From Siphonodentalium dalli (lineage: Eukaryota; Mollusca; Scaphopoda; Gadilida; Siphonodentaliidae), in assembly GCA_032622095.1 (NCBI GenBank), contig CP136062.1:37634918-37698917 (forward strand): a DNA stretch of 64,000 nt. Direction: 5' to 3'. Every line of letters begins with the position of its first letter. Position 1 is the stretch's first letter. A model generated the notes under the pieces. That model searched no databases. It saw only the letters and a program-made list of their open reading frames with translations, and had not been told where the DNA came from. The translations under genes and the position numbers were made by a program. Positions 24,501 to 34,599 of this stretch are shown one piece after another.

Positions 24501-24950
24501 GGAATAAAAAAGAGAGGGACATGCACCAATTTAAAGTTACGCTGTCGGGGAGAGGAATAAAAAAGGGAGGGACATGCACCAATTTAAAGTGACGCTGTCG
24601 GGGAGAGGAATAAAAAGGGAGGGACATGCACCAATTTAAAGTGACGCTGTCGCGGAGAGGAATAAAAAAGGGAGGGACATGCACCAATTTAAAGTGACGC
24701 TGTCGGGGAGAGGAATAAAAAAGGGAGGGACATGCACCAATTTAAAGTGACGCTGTCGGGGAGAGGAATAAAAAGGGAGGGACATGCACCAATTTAATGT
24801 GACGCTGTCGGGAAGAGGAATAAAAAAGGGAGGGACATGCACCAATTTAAAGTGACGCTGTCGGGGAGAGGAATAAAAAAGGGAGGGACATGCACCAATT
24901 TAAAGTGACGCTGTCGGGGAGAGGAATAAAAAGGGGAGGGACATGCACCA
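21521..24950. repeat. 52/53-bp minisatellite, about 65 copies
   Basis: Uninterrupted tandem copies marked by AAAGTGACGCTGTCGGGG and GGGAGGGACATGCACC, 53 bp apart (52 where the A run loses a base). The outer parts mostly carry GGGGAGAGGAAT, while the middle (about 22190-23190) is rich in GGGGTGAGGAAT, so two subtypes are interleaved. Minus-strand frames of 60-104 codons repeat here only because three 53-bp units make 53 codons. They break wherever a 52-bp unit occurs and are not genes. Confidence 0.97.
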
Positions 24951-25250
24951 TTTTCGATGATGATATTGTCACCGATTTGCAATGAACTTATTATATATTT
25001 CTGTATGTTATTGGGAATCTTATGGTGTCGTTCAAGGATACACCAGTGCCGCTGTCCGAGTTGGAGATGGGGTTCGGGGTGTTGGCGCCAACGTGAATAA
25101 AGATTTTTTGTAGCCGATTTCTTCCAAACTTATATACATATCAGAGTTATGGAGGTGCGGACACAGTATATGAGTGTTCATTGCTTCATATATGGGGTTC
25201 CTTAAGCTGGATCGAAGTTTCGCTACTGCACTGGACTTCAATTCTTGCCC
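24951..25250. other. No gene seen
   Basis: Single-copy spacer between two repeat arrays, ending in a C run near 25249. Confidence 0.5.
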
Positions 25251-27179
25251 CCCCCCCTCTCGTATTTTGGGTCGAAAATGATTTTTATTTTCACTTTTTC
25301 TGAGATAATGCTGGACTTTCGAGAGGTGGTGCTAAGGGAAGTGACACTGTTTATGGCTGAATCGAGCTGAAACTTGGTATTTTTGATACTTTCCGTAAGA
25401 GAATCCAGCAAATTAACGTTCAGCTTCGAGAAATTACTCGATCTAAAGCTTTGAATTTAAATCTGAATTTCAATTTGGTGAATTTAGATCTGGATTGAAG
25501 TTCGAAATTCAGATTGAAATTCAAACTCTAATTTGTTTTACCTCAAGTTCTTTGTTGAGTTCCAATTCGTGCCCCCGTTGCTCAGATTTTGGGTGAAAAG
25601 TTTCTGAGATACCGCTGGGCTTGGGAAATTGAAGGGAAATGGCACAATTTATGGCTGGATCGAGATGAAACTTGGTATTTTTGATACTTTCCGTAAGAGA
25701 ATCCAGCAAACTAACGCTCAGCTTCGAGAAATTACTCGATCTGTAGCTTTGAATTCAATCTGAATTTCAATCTGGGCTAATTTAGATCTAGGATGAAGTT
25801 CGAAATTCAGATTTAAATTCAAACTTTAATTTGTTTTGCTTCAATTTTTTGTTGTGTTCCAATTCGGGCTCCCTTCTGGAATTTTGGTCAAAAGTGATTG
25901 TTTTAACTTTTTCTGAGATACCGCTTGACTTGAAAAATTTCGCACTCAATATTTGAGATATGGTGCTAAGGGAAGTGGCACTGTTTATGGCTGGATCGAG
26001 CTGAAACTTGGTATTTTTTATACTTCCCGTAAGAGATTCGAGCAAACTAACGGTCAGCTTCGAGAAATTACTCGATATATAGCTTTGAATTTCATTCTGA
26101 ATTTCAATCTGGGCGAATTTAGATCTGGATTGAAGTTCGAAATTAAGATTGAAATTCAAACTCTAATTTGTTTTACCTCAAGTTCTTTGTTGTGTTCCAA
26201 TTCGTGCCCCCCGCTGTTCAGATTTTTGGTCAAAAGTTATTGTTTTCACTTGTTCTGAGATACCGCTGGACTTGGGAAATTGAAGGGAAGTGGCACAATT
26301 TATGGCTGGATCGAGATGAAACTTGGTATTTTTGATACTTTCCGTAAGAGAATCCAGCAAACTAACACTCAGCTTCGAGAAATTACTCGATCTGTAGCTT
26401 TGAATTCAATCTGAATTTCAATCTGGGCTAATTTAGATCTAGGTTGAAGTTCGAAATTCAGATTTAAATTCAAACTTTAATTTGTTTTGCTTCAAGTTTT
26501 TTGTTGTGTTCCAATTCGTGCTCCCCTTCTGGAATTTTGGGTCAAAAGTGATTGTTTTCACTTTTTATGAGATACCGTTTAACTTGAAAAATTTCGCACT
26601 CAATATTTGAGAGGTATGCTGAAGGGAAGTGGCACTGTTTATGGCTGGATCGAGCTGAAACTTGGTATTTTTGATACTTTCCGTAAGAGAATCCAACAAA
26701 TTAACGCTCAGATTCGAGAAATTACTCGATCTATAGCTTTGAATTTCAATCTGAATTTCAATCTGGGCGAATTTAGATCTGGATTGAAGTTCGAAATTCA
26801 GATTGAAATTCAATCTCTAATTTGTTTTGCCTCCAGTTCTTTGTTGTGTTCCCATTCGTGCTCCCCTTATAGAATTTTGGGTCAAAAGTGATTGTTTTCA
26901 CTTTTTCTGAGATACCGCTTAACTTGAAAAATTTCGCACTCAATATTTGAGTGGTGGTGTTGAAGGGAAGTGGCACTGTTTATGGCTGGATTGAGCTGGA
27001 ACTTGGTATGTTTGATACCTTCCGTAAGAGAATCCAGCAAACTAAAAAACGCTCAGCTTCGAGAAATTACTCGATCTATAGCTTTGAATTTCATTCTGAA
27101 TTTCAATCTGGGCGAAATTAGATCTGTATTGAAGTTCGAAATTCAGATTGAAATTCAAACTTTAATTTGTTTTGCTTCA

Positions 27180-28660
27180 AGTTATTTGTTGTGTTCCAAT
27201 TCGTGCTCCCCTTTTCGACCTTTGAGTAATAAGTGATTTTGTTTTCACTTTTTCTGAGATACTGCTGGACTGAGAAAATTTCGCCATCCCTGGACTTGGC
27301 CGATTTTGCGATCAATATTTGAGTGGTGTTGTTGAAGGGAAGTGGCACTGTTTATGGCTGAATCGAGCTGAAACTTGGTATTTTTGATACTTTCCGTAAG
27401 AGAATCCAGCAAATTAACGTTAATTTGCTCTTACGGAAAGTATCAAAAATACCAGGTGTCAGCTCGATTCAGCCATAAATTGTGCCACTTCCCTTCAATT
27501 TCCCAAGTCCAGCGGTATCTCAGAACAAGTGAAAACAATCACTTTTGACCCAAAATCTGAGTAGCGGGGGCACGAATTGGAACACAACAAAAAACTTGAG
27601 GCAAAACAAATTAGAGTTTGAATTTCAATCTGAATTTCGAACTTCAATCCAGATCTAAATTCGCCAGGATTGAAATTCAGAATGAAATTCAAAGCTATAG
27701 ATCGAGTAATTTCTCGAAGCTGACCGTTAGTTTGCTCGAATCTCTTACGGAAAGTATAAAAAATACCAAGTTTCAGCTCGATCCAGCCATAAACAGTGCC
27801 ACTTCCCTTAGCACCACCAAGTTCGAAATTCAGATTTATGAGAATCCAGCAAATTAACGTTCAGCTTCGAGAAATTACTCGATCTGTAGCTTTGAATTCA
27901 ATCTGAATTTCAATCTGGGCGAATTTAGATCTAGGTTGAAGTTCGAAATTCAGATTTAAATTCAAACGTTAATTTGTTTTGCTTCAAGTTTTTTGTTGTG
28001 TTCCAATTCGTGCTCCCCTTTTCGACCTTTGAGTAATAAGTGATTTTGTTTTCACTTTTTCTGAGATACTGCTGGACTGAGAAAATTTCGCCATCCCTGG
28101 ACTTGGCCGATTTTGCGATCAATATTTGAGTGGTGTTGTTGAAGGGAAGTGGCACTGTTTATGGCTGAATCGAGCTGAAACTTGGTATTTTTGATACTTT
28201 CCGTAAGAGAATCCAGCAAATTAACGTTAATTTGCTCTTACGGAAAGTATCAAAAATACCAAGTGTCAGCTCGATTCAGCCATAAATTGTGCCACTTCCC
28301 TTCAATTTCCCAAGTCCAGCGGTATCTCAGAACAAGTGAAAACAATCACTTTTGACCCAAAATCTGAGTAGCGGGGGCACGAATTGGAGCACAACAAAAA
28401 ACTTGAGGCAAAACAAATTAGAGTTTGAATTTCAATCTGAATTTCGAACTTCAATCCAGATCTAAATTCGCCCAGATTGAAATTCAGAATGAAATTCAAA
28501 GCTATAGATCGAGTAATTTCTCGAAGCTGACCGTTAGTTTGCTCGAATCTCTTACGGAAAGTATAAAAAATACCAAGTTTCAGCTCGATCCAGCCATAAA
28601 CAGTGCCACTTCCCTTAGCACCACCAAGTTCGAAATTCAGATTTATGAGAATCCAGCAAA
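27180..28660. repeat. 807-bp direct duplication with inverted content
   Basis: Two nearly identical blocks 807 bp apart (for example 27421 against 28228 and 27618 against 28425). Each contains a head-to-head junction where AGAGAATCCAGCAAATTAAC turns into GTTAATTTGCTCTTACGG, that is, a palindromic switch of repeat orientation. Confidence 0.9.
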
Positions 28661-29848
28661 TTAACGTTCAGCTTCGAGAAATTACTCGATCTGTAGCTTT
28701 GAATTCAATCTGAATTTCAATCTGGGGGAATTTAGATCTAGGTTGAAGTTCGAAATTCAGATTTAAATTCAAACTTTAATTTGTTTTGCTTCAAGTTTTT
28801 TGTTGTGTTCCAATTCGTGCTCCCCTTCTGAAATTTTGGTCAAAAGTGATTGTTTTCACTTTTTCTGAGATACCGCTTGACTTGAAAAATTTCGCACTCA
28901 ATATTTGAGAGGTTGTGCTAAGGGAACTGGCACTGTTTATGGCTGGATCGAGCTGAAACTTGTTATTTTTTATACTTTCCGTAAGAGATTCGAGCAAACT
29001 AACGGTCAGCTTCGAGAAATTACTCGATATATAGCTTTGAATTTCAATCTGGGCGAATTTAGATCTGGATTGAAGTTCGAAATTCAGATTGAAATTCAAA
29101 CTCTAATTTGTTTTACCTCAAGTTCTTTGTTGAGTTCCAATTCGTGCCCCCGCTGCTCAGATTTTTGGTCAAAAGTTATTGTTTTCACTTGTTCTGAGAT
29201 ACCGCTGGACTTGGGAAATTGAAGGGAAGTGGCACAATTTATGGCTGGATCGAGCTGAAACTTGGTATTTTTGATAATTTCCGTAATAGAATCCAACAAA
29301 TTAACGCTCAGATTCGAGAAATTTCTCGATCTATAGCTTTGAATTTCAATCTGGGCGAATTTAGATCTGCATGAAGTTCGAAATTCAGATTGAAATTCAA
29401 TCTCTAATTTGTTTTGCTTCAAGTTCTTTGTTGTGTTCCAATTCGTGCTCCCCTTCTGGAATTTTTGTCAAAAGTGATTGTTTTCACTTTTTCTGAGATA
29501 CCGCTTAACTTGAAAAATTTCGCACTCAATATTTGAGTGGTGGTGTTGAAGGGAAGTGGCACTGTTTATGGCTGGATCGAGCTGGAACTTGGTATGTTTG
29601 ATACTTTCCGTAAGAGAATCCAGCAAACTAACGCTCAGATTGAATTTCAAAGCTATAGATCGAGTAATTTCTCGAAACTGAACGTTAGTTTGCTGGATCA
29701 AACATACCAAGTTTCAGCTCAATCCAGCCATAAATAGTGCCACGTCCCTTCAGCACCACCACTCAAATATTGAAACGCGAAATTTTCCAAGTCCAGCATT
29801 ATCTCAGAAAAAGTGAAAATAAAAATCATTTTTGACCCAAAATTCGAG

Positions 29849-29855
29849 AGGGGGT

Positions 29856-29891
<36 letters not shown>

Positions 29892-29897
29892 GGGGGG
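29849..29897 (+). repeat. Poly-G tract (35 uninterrupted G)
   Basis: G runs of 4 or more, then 35 (29856-29890), then 6, separated by single T or A. Expected to form quadruplex structures and to be error-prone in sequencing. It lies where the array switches from inverted to direct copies. Confidence 0.92.
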
Positions 29898-30492
29898 TTG
29901 GGCAAGAATTGGAACAAAACAAAGAACTTGAGGCAAAAAAAAATTAGAGTTTGAATTCTCAATTTTGAATTTAGATCTGGATTGGAGTTGGAAATTCAGA
30001 TTGAAATTCAAACTTTAATTTGTTTTGCCTCATGTTCTTTGTTTTGTTCAAATTCGTGCTCCCCTTCTCGAACTTTGGGTGAAAAGTGATTTTTTTTCTC
30101 ACTTTTTCTGAGATACTGTTGTTCAACATTTGAGTGAATGTGCGCTGGAGGGAAGTGGCACTTTTTATGGCTGGATCGAGCTGAAACTTGGTATTTTTGA
30201 AACTTTCCGTAAGATAATCGAGCAAACTAACGCTCAGATTCGAGAAATTACTCGATCAATAGCTTTGAATTTCATTCTGAATTTCAATCTGGGCGAATAT
30301 AGATCTGGATTGAAGTTCGAAATTCAGATTGAAATTCAAACTCTAATTTGTTTTGCCTCAAGTTCTTTGTTGTGTTCAAATTCGTGCCCTCCCTTCTCGA
30401 ATTTCAGGTCAAAAGTGATTGTTTTCACTTTTTCTGAGATACCGCTGAACTTGGAAAATTTCGCGTTCAATATTTGAGTGGCACTTTTTTTC

Positions 30493-30592
30493 ACCCCTAC
30501 CAGAGTGTTTCACATCACTTTAAAGGTACTGTTTGCATCTTACAGTTAATACATTTTATAACAAGTGATTACTAGAGACTACGCTATAATCG
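30493..30592 (-). repeat. Dispersed repeat, copy B
   Basis: Reverse complement of 17569-17680 (CACATCACTTTAAAGGTA core). It lies directly after the complex array. Confidence 0.85.
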
Positions 30593-31499
30593 ACCACTCA
30601 AATATTGAACGCGAAATGTTCAAAGTTCAGCGCGGGTAGCGAAAGTTTCTAAATCCAGTAGTCTAAGAAAAACTGAAAAAAAATCACTTTTGACCCAAAA
30701 TTCGAGAAGACTGAAACTTGTTATTTTTGATAGTTTTGAAAGTGTCATGGGATAGGTGCCGTTGACGTCCTATGTCTTATGGGGGCACTAATAATTAATG
30801 TAACTAAATAATTAATTATATTGCGAAATTGCGGTTTGGAATAAATGGTCGTTGGAAATTGATTCACAGTATAAATTGACAAGAGGAGTGTCATGGGAAG
30901 ACCTAATGGACTCTACCATACACATATTAGCATATTGCTACACAATTCTGCGTAACTTGCTACCCCTCTTTATTTGACACCCAGTTCCCTCTTGGATAAT
31001 CAAGCAAGCTCACAAATCATGGCATGTCGAGAATGAAAGAATGAGATGAATGACATTTTATTGGAATTGACCTAAATCGAATGTTGTCTAAACTCGGGAA
31101 AGGTATGTCAAATTTCGCCACCGCGCTGGACTTAGACCATTTCACGTTCAATATTTGAACTGAAATATTATGAATGCATACAAATATATCACAAAAATCA
31201 AATAAAACCAATAAATGTGAAACACACTTCTTTAACAGTTGTACCCGTGGACAAATTCTCATATCTTATCGAAATGAACATGTCGCGAAAAATTGATAAA
31301 ACATTTTTTTTCGTCGATTTATGTTCAAATTTCACAACCTCGACAAATGTTGACCGAATTAAATCACTTGAACAATTATATCTTCTCAACTGTCCTATTT
31401 ATATGGGGACGTGACTCAAGGTATCATATCGTTATACAGTAAATTAAAGCAGATAGATAAAACATACATATAATCTTACAAAATGAGGGACATTGAACT
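30593..31499. other. No gene seen; array remnants
   Basis: Fragments related to the 25-30 kb array recur at 30593-30720 (inverted, ACCACTCAAATATTGAACGC) and 31100-31165 (GCGCTGGACTTAG, TTCAATATTTGA). The rest is unrecognised and short frames lack support. Confidence 0.5.
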
Positions 31500-31507
31500 G
31501 TCAGAGG

Positions 31508-31761
31508 CAAGCCTTGAAATAGGGTGTCTGTCATTTGCAGAATGAGGTCCCCAGAGGGTGAATTTAGTGATGCTACCCCGCATAGCGGGCTAGCATCACC
31601 AAATTCACCCTCTGGGGACCTCATTCTGCTTACACCTCAGCAGAATGAGGTTCCCAGAGGGTGAATTTGATGATGCTAGCCCGCTATGCGGGGTAGCATC
31701 ACTAAATTCACCCTCTGGGGACCTCATTCTACAAATGACAGACACCCTATTTCAAGGCTTG
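31508..31761. mobile_element. hAT-like MITE with 8-bp target duplication
   Basis: Inverted ends CAAGCCTTGAAATAGGGTGT and its reverse complement are flanked by a perfect 8-bp duplication GTCAGAGG (31500-31507, 31762-31769). CA-starting ends plus an 8-bp duplication fit the hAT superfamily. Each arm contains a further palindrome around GCTAGCCCGCTATGCGGGGT, so the 254-bp element is a palindrome made of palindromes. No transposase. A degenerate relative lies at 34037-34160. Confidence 0.9.
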
Positions 31762-32060
31762 GTCAGAGGATGGAATGTTAGCATAGATTATAACACAATT
31801 GAGTCTGTTCCATTCAATATATTTTCCCCAAAATACAATTTATCAATAGAGATGGAAATGTATAGAAAGCCTGTTAAAAAATAGCGGGCACAGTGTGCGG
31901 CCAAATATAGTTTCTGCTGAGATATAAGCAAACACAGTTAGTTGCACGTGAATTTTCAAGATACAGTGAATTTCTTTATTTTTTTCAACAGACTCACAGC
32001 CTAACCTAAGCAACTTAAAATCTTGCTCTGTGTCGGGCAAGATGATCGCGATTCCAACTG

Positions 32061-32098
32061 TCATCGCGGTGTCATCGCGGTGTCATCGCGGTGTCATC
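32061..32098. repeat. 11-bp tandem repeat upstream of the TSP1 gene
   Basis: Three exact copies of TCATCGCGGTG and a partial fourth, ending about 40 bp before the proposed start codon, so possibly in the 5' untranslated region. Confidence 0.9.
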
Positions 32099-32135
32099 AC
32101 ATTCTGACCGACATTTTCAATATTTTAATTTCAAG

Positions 32136-32418
32136 ATGCTGGTGCAATTATTCACATTGGTATGTTTAATATCGATGGATTTCGGAGCCGCACAGGACGA
32201 TCGTCGTAAACACAACGCGAGAGATGATAGCGTACCGACCGACGTTCCCCCGATTAACATAACAACAACAACAACAACAGCAGCAACAAACACAACATTC
32301 TACAGCTCAAAGGAGGACAAATCACATTGCGATAAAGCCATCCCTCAGCGCCATATCCTGGTCGAGCACGGAGATTTAACGGCCTATATCGTCGAATCTG
32401 AGGTCACGGATCAGCCAG
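32136..32418 (+). CDS. Putative first coding exon: signal peptide and Thr-rich segment
   Basis: Ninety-four codons plus one base. Residues 1-19 (MLVQLFTLVCLISMDFGAA) form a hydrophobic leader followed by a charged, hydrophilic stretch, as in a signal peptide. A Thr/Ala-rich run near residues 42-54 contains N-I-T and N-T-T sequons, suggesting a glycosylated linker. One Cys follows near residue 65. The exon ends CCAG before GTATAT, a usable 5' splice site in phase 1, matching the phase-1 start of the next exon. The ATG at 32136 is chosen over the upstream in-frame one at 32091 because it begins the hydrophobic leader. The segment after the leader matches no family I recognise. Evidence is the leader, donor and phase agreement only. 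Confidence 0.55.
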
Positions 32419-32423
32419 GTATA

Positions 32424-32681
32424 TAGTACTGCTCCTTAACCACGGCAGAATTATGGGTAACTTTTCAGGATTTAGTCGGAAATATGGCTTGTTGCCATTC
32501 ATCGGAACGCCCTTCTTAGGCCAATGCATTATCTATACCTATGGTCGACTCGCATATATTTGAGAATGCATGCACATGAAGCTTTCCGATGAATGGGAAC
32601 AAGCCATATTTCCGACTAAATCCTGAACAGTTACCCAAACTTCTGCTGTCGTCAAGGAGCCGACTACTTAGGGCATTACTG
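32424..32681. mobile_element. Tc1/mariner-like MITE in intron 1, with a second palindrome in its loop
   Basis: Same family as 16823-17035: TTTTCAGGATTTAGTCGGAA on the left arm, its complement on the right, right end GGGCATTACTG followed by TA. The left end is shortened. The loop carries a fragment of the CATTCTC palindrome family (about 32519-32572). The element begins only five bases after the exon 1 splice donor. Confidence 0.82.
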
Positions 32682-32739
32682 TATCTGTATATGACACCAT
32701 ACAATATTTTATTCATATATGCATTCAAAGGCATGCATG

Positions 32740-33030
32740 TGCACGGGTGACCTTCGTTGTACATGTAGGTTATACTTTTACCAAATCAAGAATTTCCTCA
32801 AGAATATACTAACAGTATAGTATAATGATAATTATGAATGCGATATTACCCACAAAACACACTTTGTGTGAATCGAGCATTTGTTTATATACAACACGTA
32901 CATAGTGTGCGATAAGCAAAACACTCAACACCGTGGCGATTTTTTGGGGTGAGTGTCAATATAACCAAGTACACTTAGTGGGGTCTCCCCGGTGTAGAGT
33001 GTTTTGCGTATCGCACACTCTTTACTCAAT
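32740..33030. mobile_element. Inverted-repeat element, relative of 8040-8890
   Basis: GTGTGCGATAAGCAAAACAC near 32907 is inverted as GTGTTTTGCGTATCGCACAC near 33000. The upstream block (CTTCGTTGTACATGTAGGTT, then ATACTAACAGTATAGTATA) matches 8057-8150. Here the arms are about 60 bp apart, with no inserted MITE. Confidence 0.75.
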
Positions 33031-33353
33031 GTACTGTGTCATAAGACTTTTGTTTACTAACAAGGTGTATGCACGATCTTGACAATAACATGTTATTTAT
33101 GCGATATTTATGATTGGTATAAGAACAACATCTGACTATATTTTAATAATCTGTCTGTTTATGGCGTGCACAGTATTTTGTATACGATATTGTTTGTTGC
33201 ATGCACTCCAGAGCGCAATCATATGAGTAACTATTAATTGGTTAGCCTGCATGGGTTGATGCAGGTGTGTTGTTTTTCGTTTCTATACTTAAATGGTACG
33301 ATAGCAATTTAATTTCAAACTAATGATTTTATTTTGTGAAACGACCATATACA

Positions 33354-33453
33354 TTAATGCTCTAAATAATCGACTCCTTAACCATAGCAGAATTATGGGT
33401 AACTTTTCAGGATTTAGTCGGAAATATGGCTTGTTGCTATTCATCGGAAAGCT
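33354..33453. mobile_element. Half copy of the Tc1/mariner-like MITE
   Basis: One arm only (CTAAATAATCGACTCCTTAA ... TCATCGGAAAGCT), ending where the loop would begin. It lies in intron 1, 130 bp before TSP1 exon 2. Confidence 0.82.
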
Positions 33454-33586
33454 CGATTAGTTCTATGAGTTGGTCATTCGTAAAACCAACATATTTTATA
33501 TTCTATAATTACAATCATGGGTATATAATATATGATCTTGAGCGCGTTACCATTTCTGACTATGGTTTTCTTGTTTCATTATGTAG

Positions 33587-33754
33587 TCGACGGAAAGTGG
33601 TCTAATTGGGATGAGACTGAATGCCTGGTGACCTGTGGGCGTGGTTACTATGTTCGTACTCGGACCTGCACCAACCCACCACCTTATAACGGGGGAGAAC
33701 AGTGCGGCGGAAAATCTATACAGATGGCGGGTTGTTGGAAGGCGGACTGTCCAG
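33587..33754 (+). CDS. TSP1 domain exon 1 (gene exon 2)
   Basis: A 168-bp exon between ATGTAG and GTGAGT. It encodes one complete thrombospondin type-1 repeat: WSNW tryptophan block, then ECLVTC, CG, R-Y-Y-V-R-T-R-T-C strand with the Arg residues that stack on the tryptophans, NGGEQC, AGC and DC ending CPG. All six cysteines are present in the usual order. The second-Cys context is C-L-V-T-C instead of C-S-x-T-C. Both borders are phase 1. It differs strongly in sequence from the later TSP1 exons, although the 75 bp just upstream is about 90% alike. An in-frame ATG at 33532 reads straight through the acceptor into the domain with a hydrophobic leader (see findings). Confidence 0.88.
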
Positions 33755-34036
33755 GTGAGTATTGTAGGCTATGCAGGGATATAGCTCTCTCCATCGCCCT
33801 GTTTAATCAAACCAAGCTGTTCAACTGAGTGCAAAGAGTACATCATATTATAAATTTATAATAATTTAAACTGGTGAAATAATGGGGGAATGGATTTTTG
33901 AGAGTGAAACATTTATTTAACTAGATGCTGTGCACGTGGTTCTGTTTTAAACTAAAGAAGAAATAGAATCTATGTGAAGAAGTTTCTATAAAAAAAATGA
34001 TAATAAAGAAGCTTTCCAAAGAAGATGAGGCCTAAG
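33755..34036. other. Intron 2, first part
   Basis: Non-coding. The frame from the TSP1 exon reaches a stop at 33826-33828, consistent with splicing at 33755. Confidence 0.6.
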
Positions 34037-34160
34037 TAGAATGAGGTCCCAGAGGATAAATTTAGTTATGCTAGCCCGCTATGCAGGATAGCGTCACTAA
34101 ATTCACCCTCTGGGGACCTCATTCTGCAAATGACAGGCACGCCGAACTCAGGCTTGCTCA
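34037..34160. mobile_element. Degenerate hAT-like MITE fragment
   Basis: AGAATGAGGTCC, GCTAGCCCGCTATGC, TTCACCCTCTGGGGACCTCA and GCAAATGACAG match one palindromic half of 31508-31761, with point changes and a worn outer end (AGGCTTGCTCAGA). Confidence 0.8.
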
Positions 34161-34446
34161 GACACAACATTTCAGACTCTCAACTTGACATATTTCACAG
34201 CTGTTGTAGTTTTGGGGTTTTCCAGATAAATTTTGGCTGTTGGATAGCCCTGTCGTACACATGGGGATTTATTTTAAAAAGTAAACGCATGACCTATGAT
34301 TTTTATTGCATTTTCGTGATAAACTGGTGTCAATCTAGCTGGGTAAACATCACATGAGTGACCTGCAGGCTTCAATTCAGTGAATTTGGCTGAAACGTTA
34401 ACACTGTCTTCTATGGGAAACCATTTTGTTCAGTGATTCCCAGCCA

Positions 34447-34474
34447 TGTGAGCGCGAACTGTCGAACTGCGCAG
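34447..34474 (+). pseudogene. Possible tail of a decayed TSP1 exon
   Basis: TGT to GCAG reads CERELSNCA plus one base, followed directly by GTGAGT. Spacing and phase match the last cysteines of the TSP1 exons here (CEQPACPG then GT). No TSP1 head lies upstream, so this would be the 3' remnant of a lost exon. The same TGTGAGCGCG string occurs at 36287 in intron sequence, which weakens the call. Confidence 0.4.
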
Positions 34475-34599
34475 GTGAGTCCAAATTACAAGATAGAGTT
34501 CGCTCCCTTACTATGTTCGATCAATCGAAACTATGACGTGAGTGTTAACTAAACGATGACGTTCTCTCCCTGACTGTTCGATAAAACCAATATGCACAC

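Larger units (their letters stand above)
25251..30482. repeat. Complex array of a 300-370-bp repeat in both orientations
   Basis: The landmark TTTATGGCTG marks about 12 + strand copies (near 25353, 25650, 25987, 26301, 26639, 26980, 27352, 28158, 28937, 29238, 29566, 30165) and about five inverted ones (near 27469, 27785, 28276, 28592, 29724). Copies share GATACTTTCCGTAAGAGAAT, GAAATTACTCGATCTATAGC and GAAATTCAGATTGAAATTCA. The many open frames of 60-120 codons recur on both strands from the same repeat and are not independently supported as genes. Confidence 0.93.

Noticed and set aside
21736-24982. Repeated minus-strand proteins of 60-104 residues with alternating frames
   Set aside because: They come from reading the 53-bp repeat in rotating frames and stop wherever a 52-bp unit occurs. 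No start context, splice site or conserved domain.
25521-30477. Many 60-120 codon frames on both strands, similar to each other
   Set aside because: All derive from the same 300-370-bp repeat read forwards and backwards. Both strands being open argues for base composition, not coding.
33513-33532. TATA box before the leader-like ATG of exon 2
   Set aside because: The TATATAATATAT string ends at the ATG itself. A TATA-directed start would lie about 25-30 bases downstream, inside the frame, so it does not fit a promoter for that ATG.
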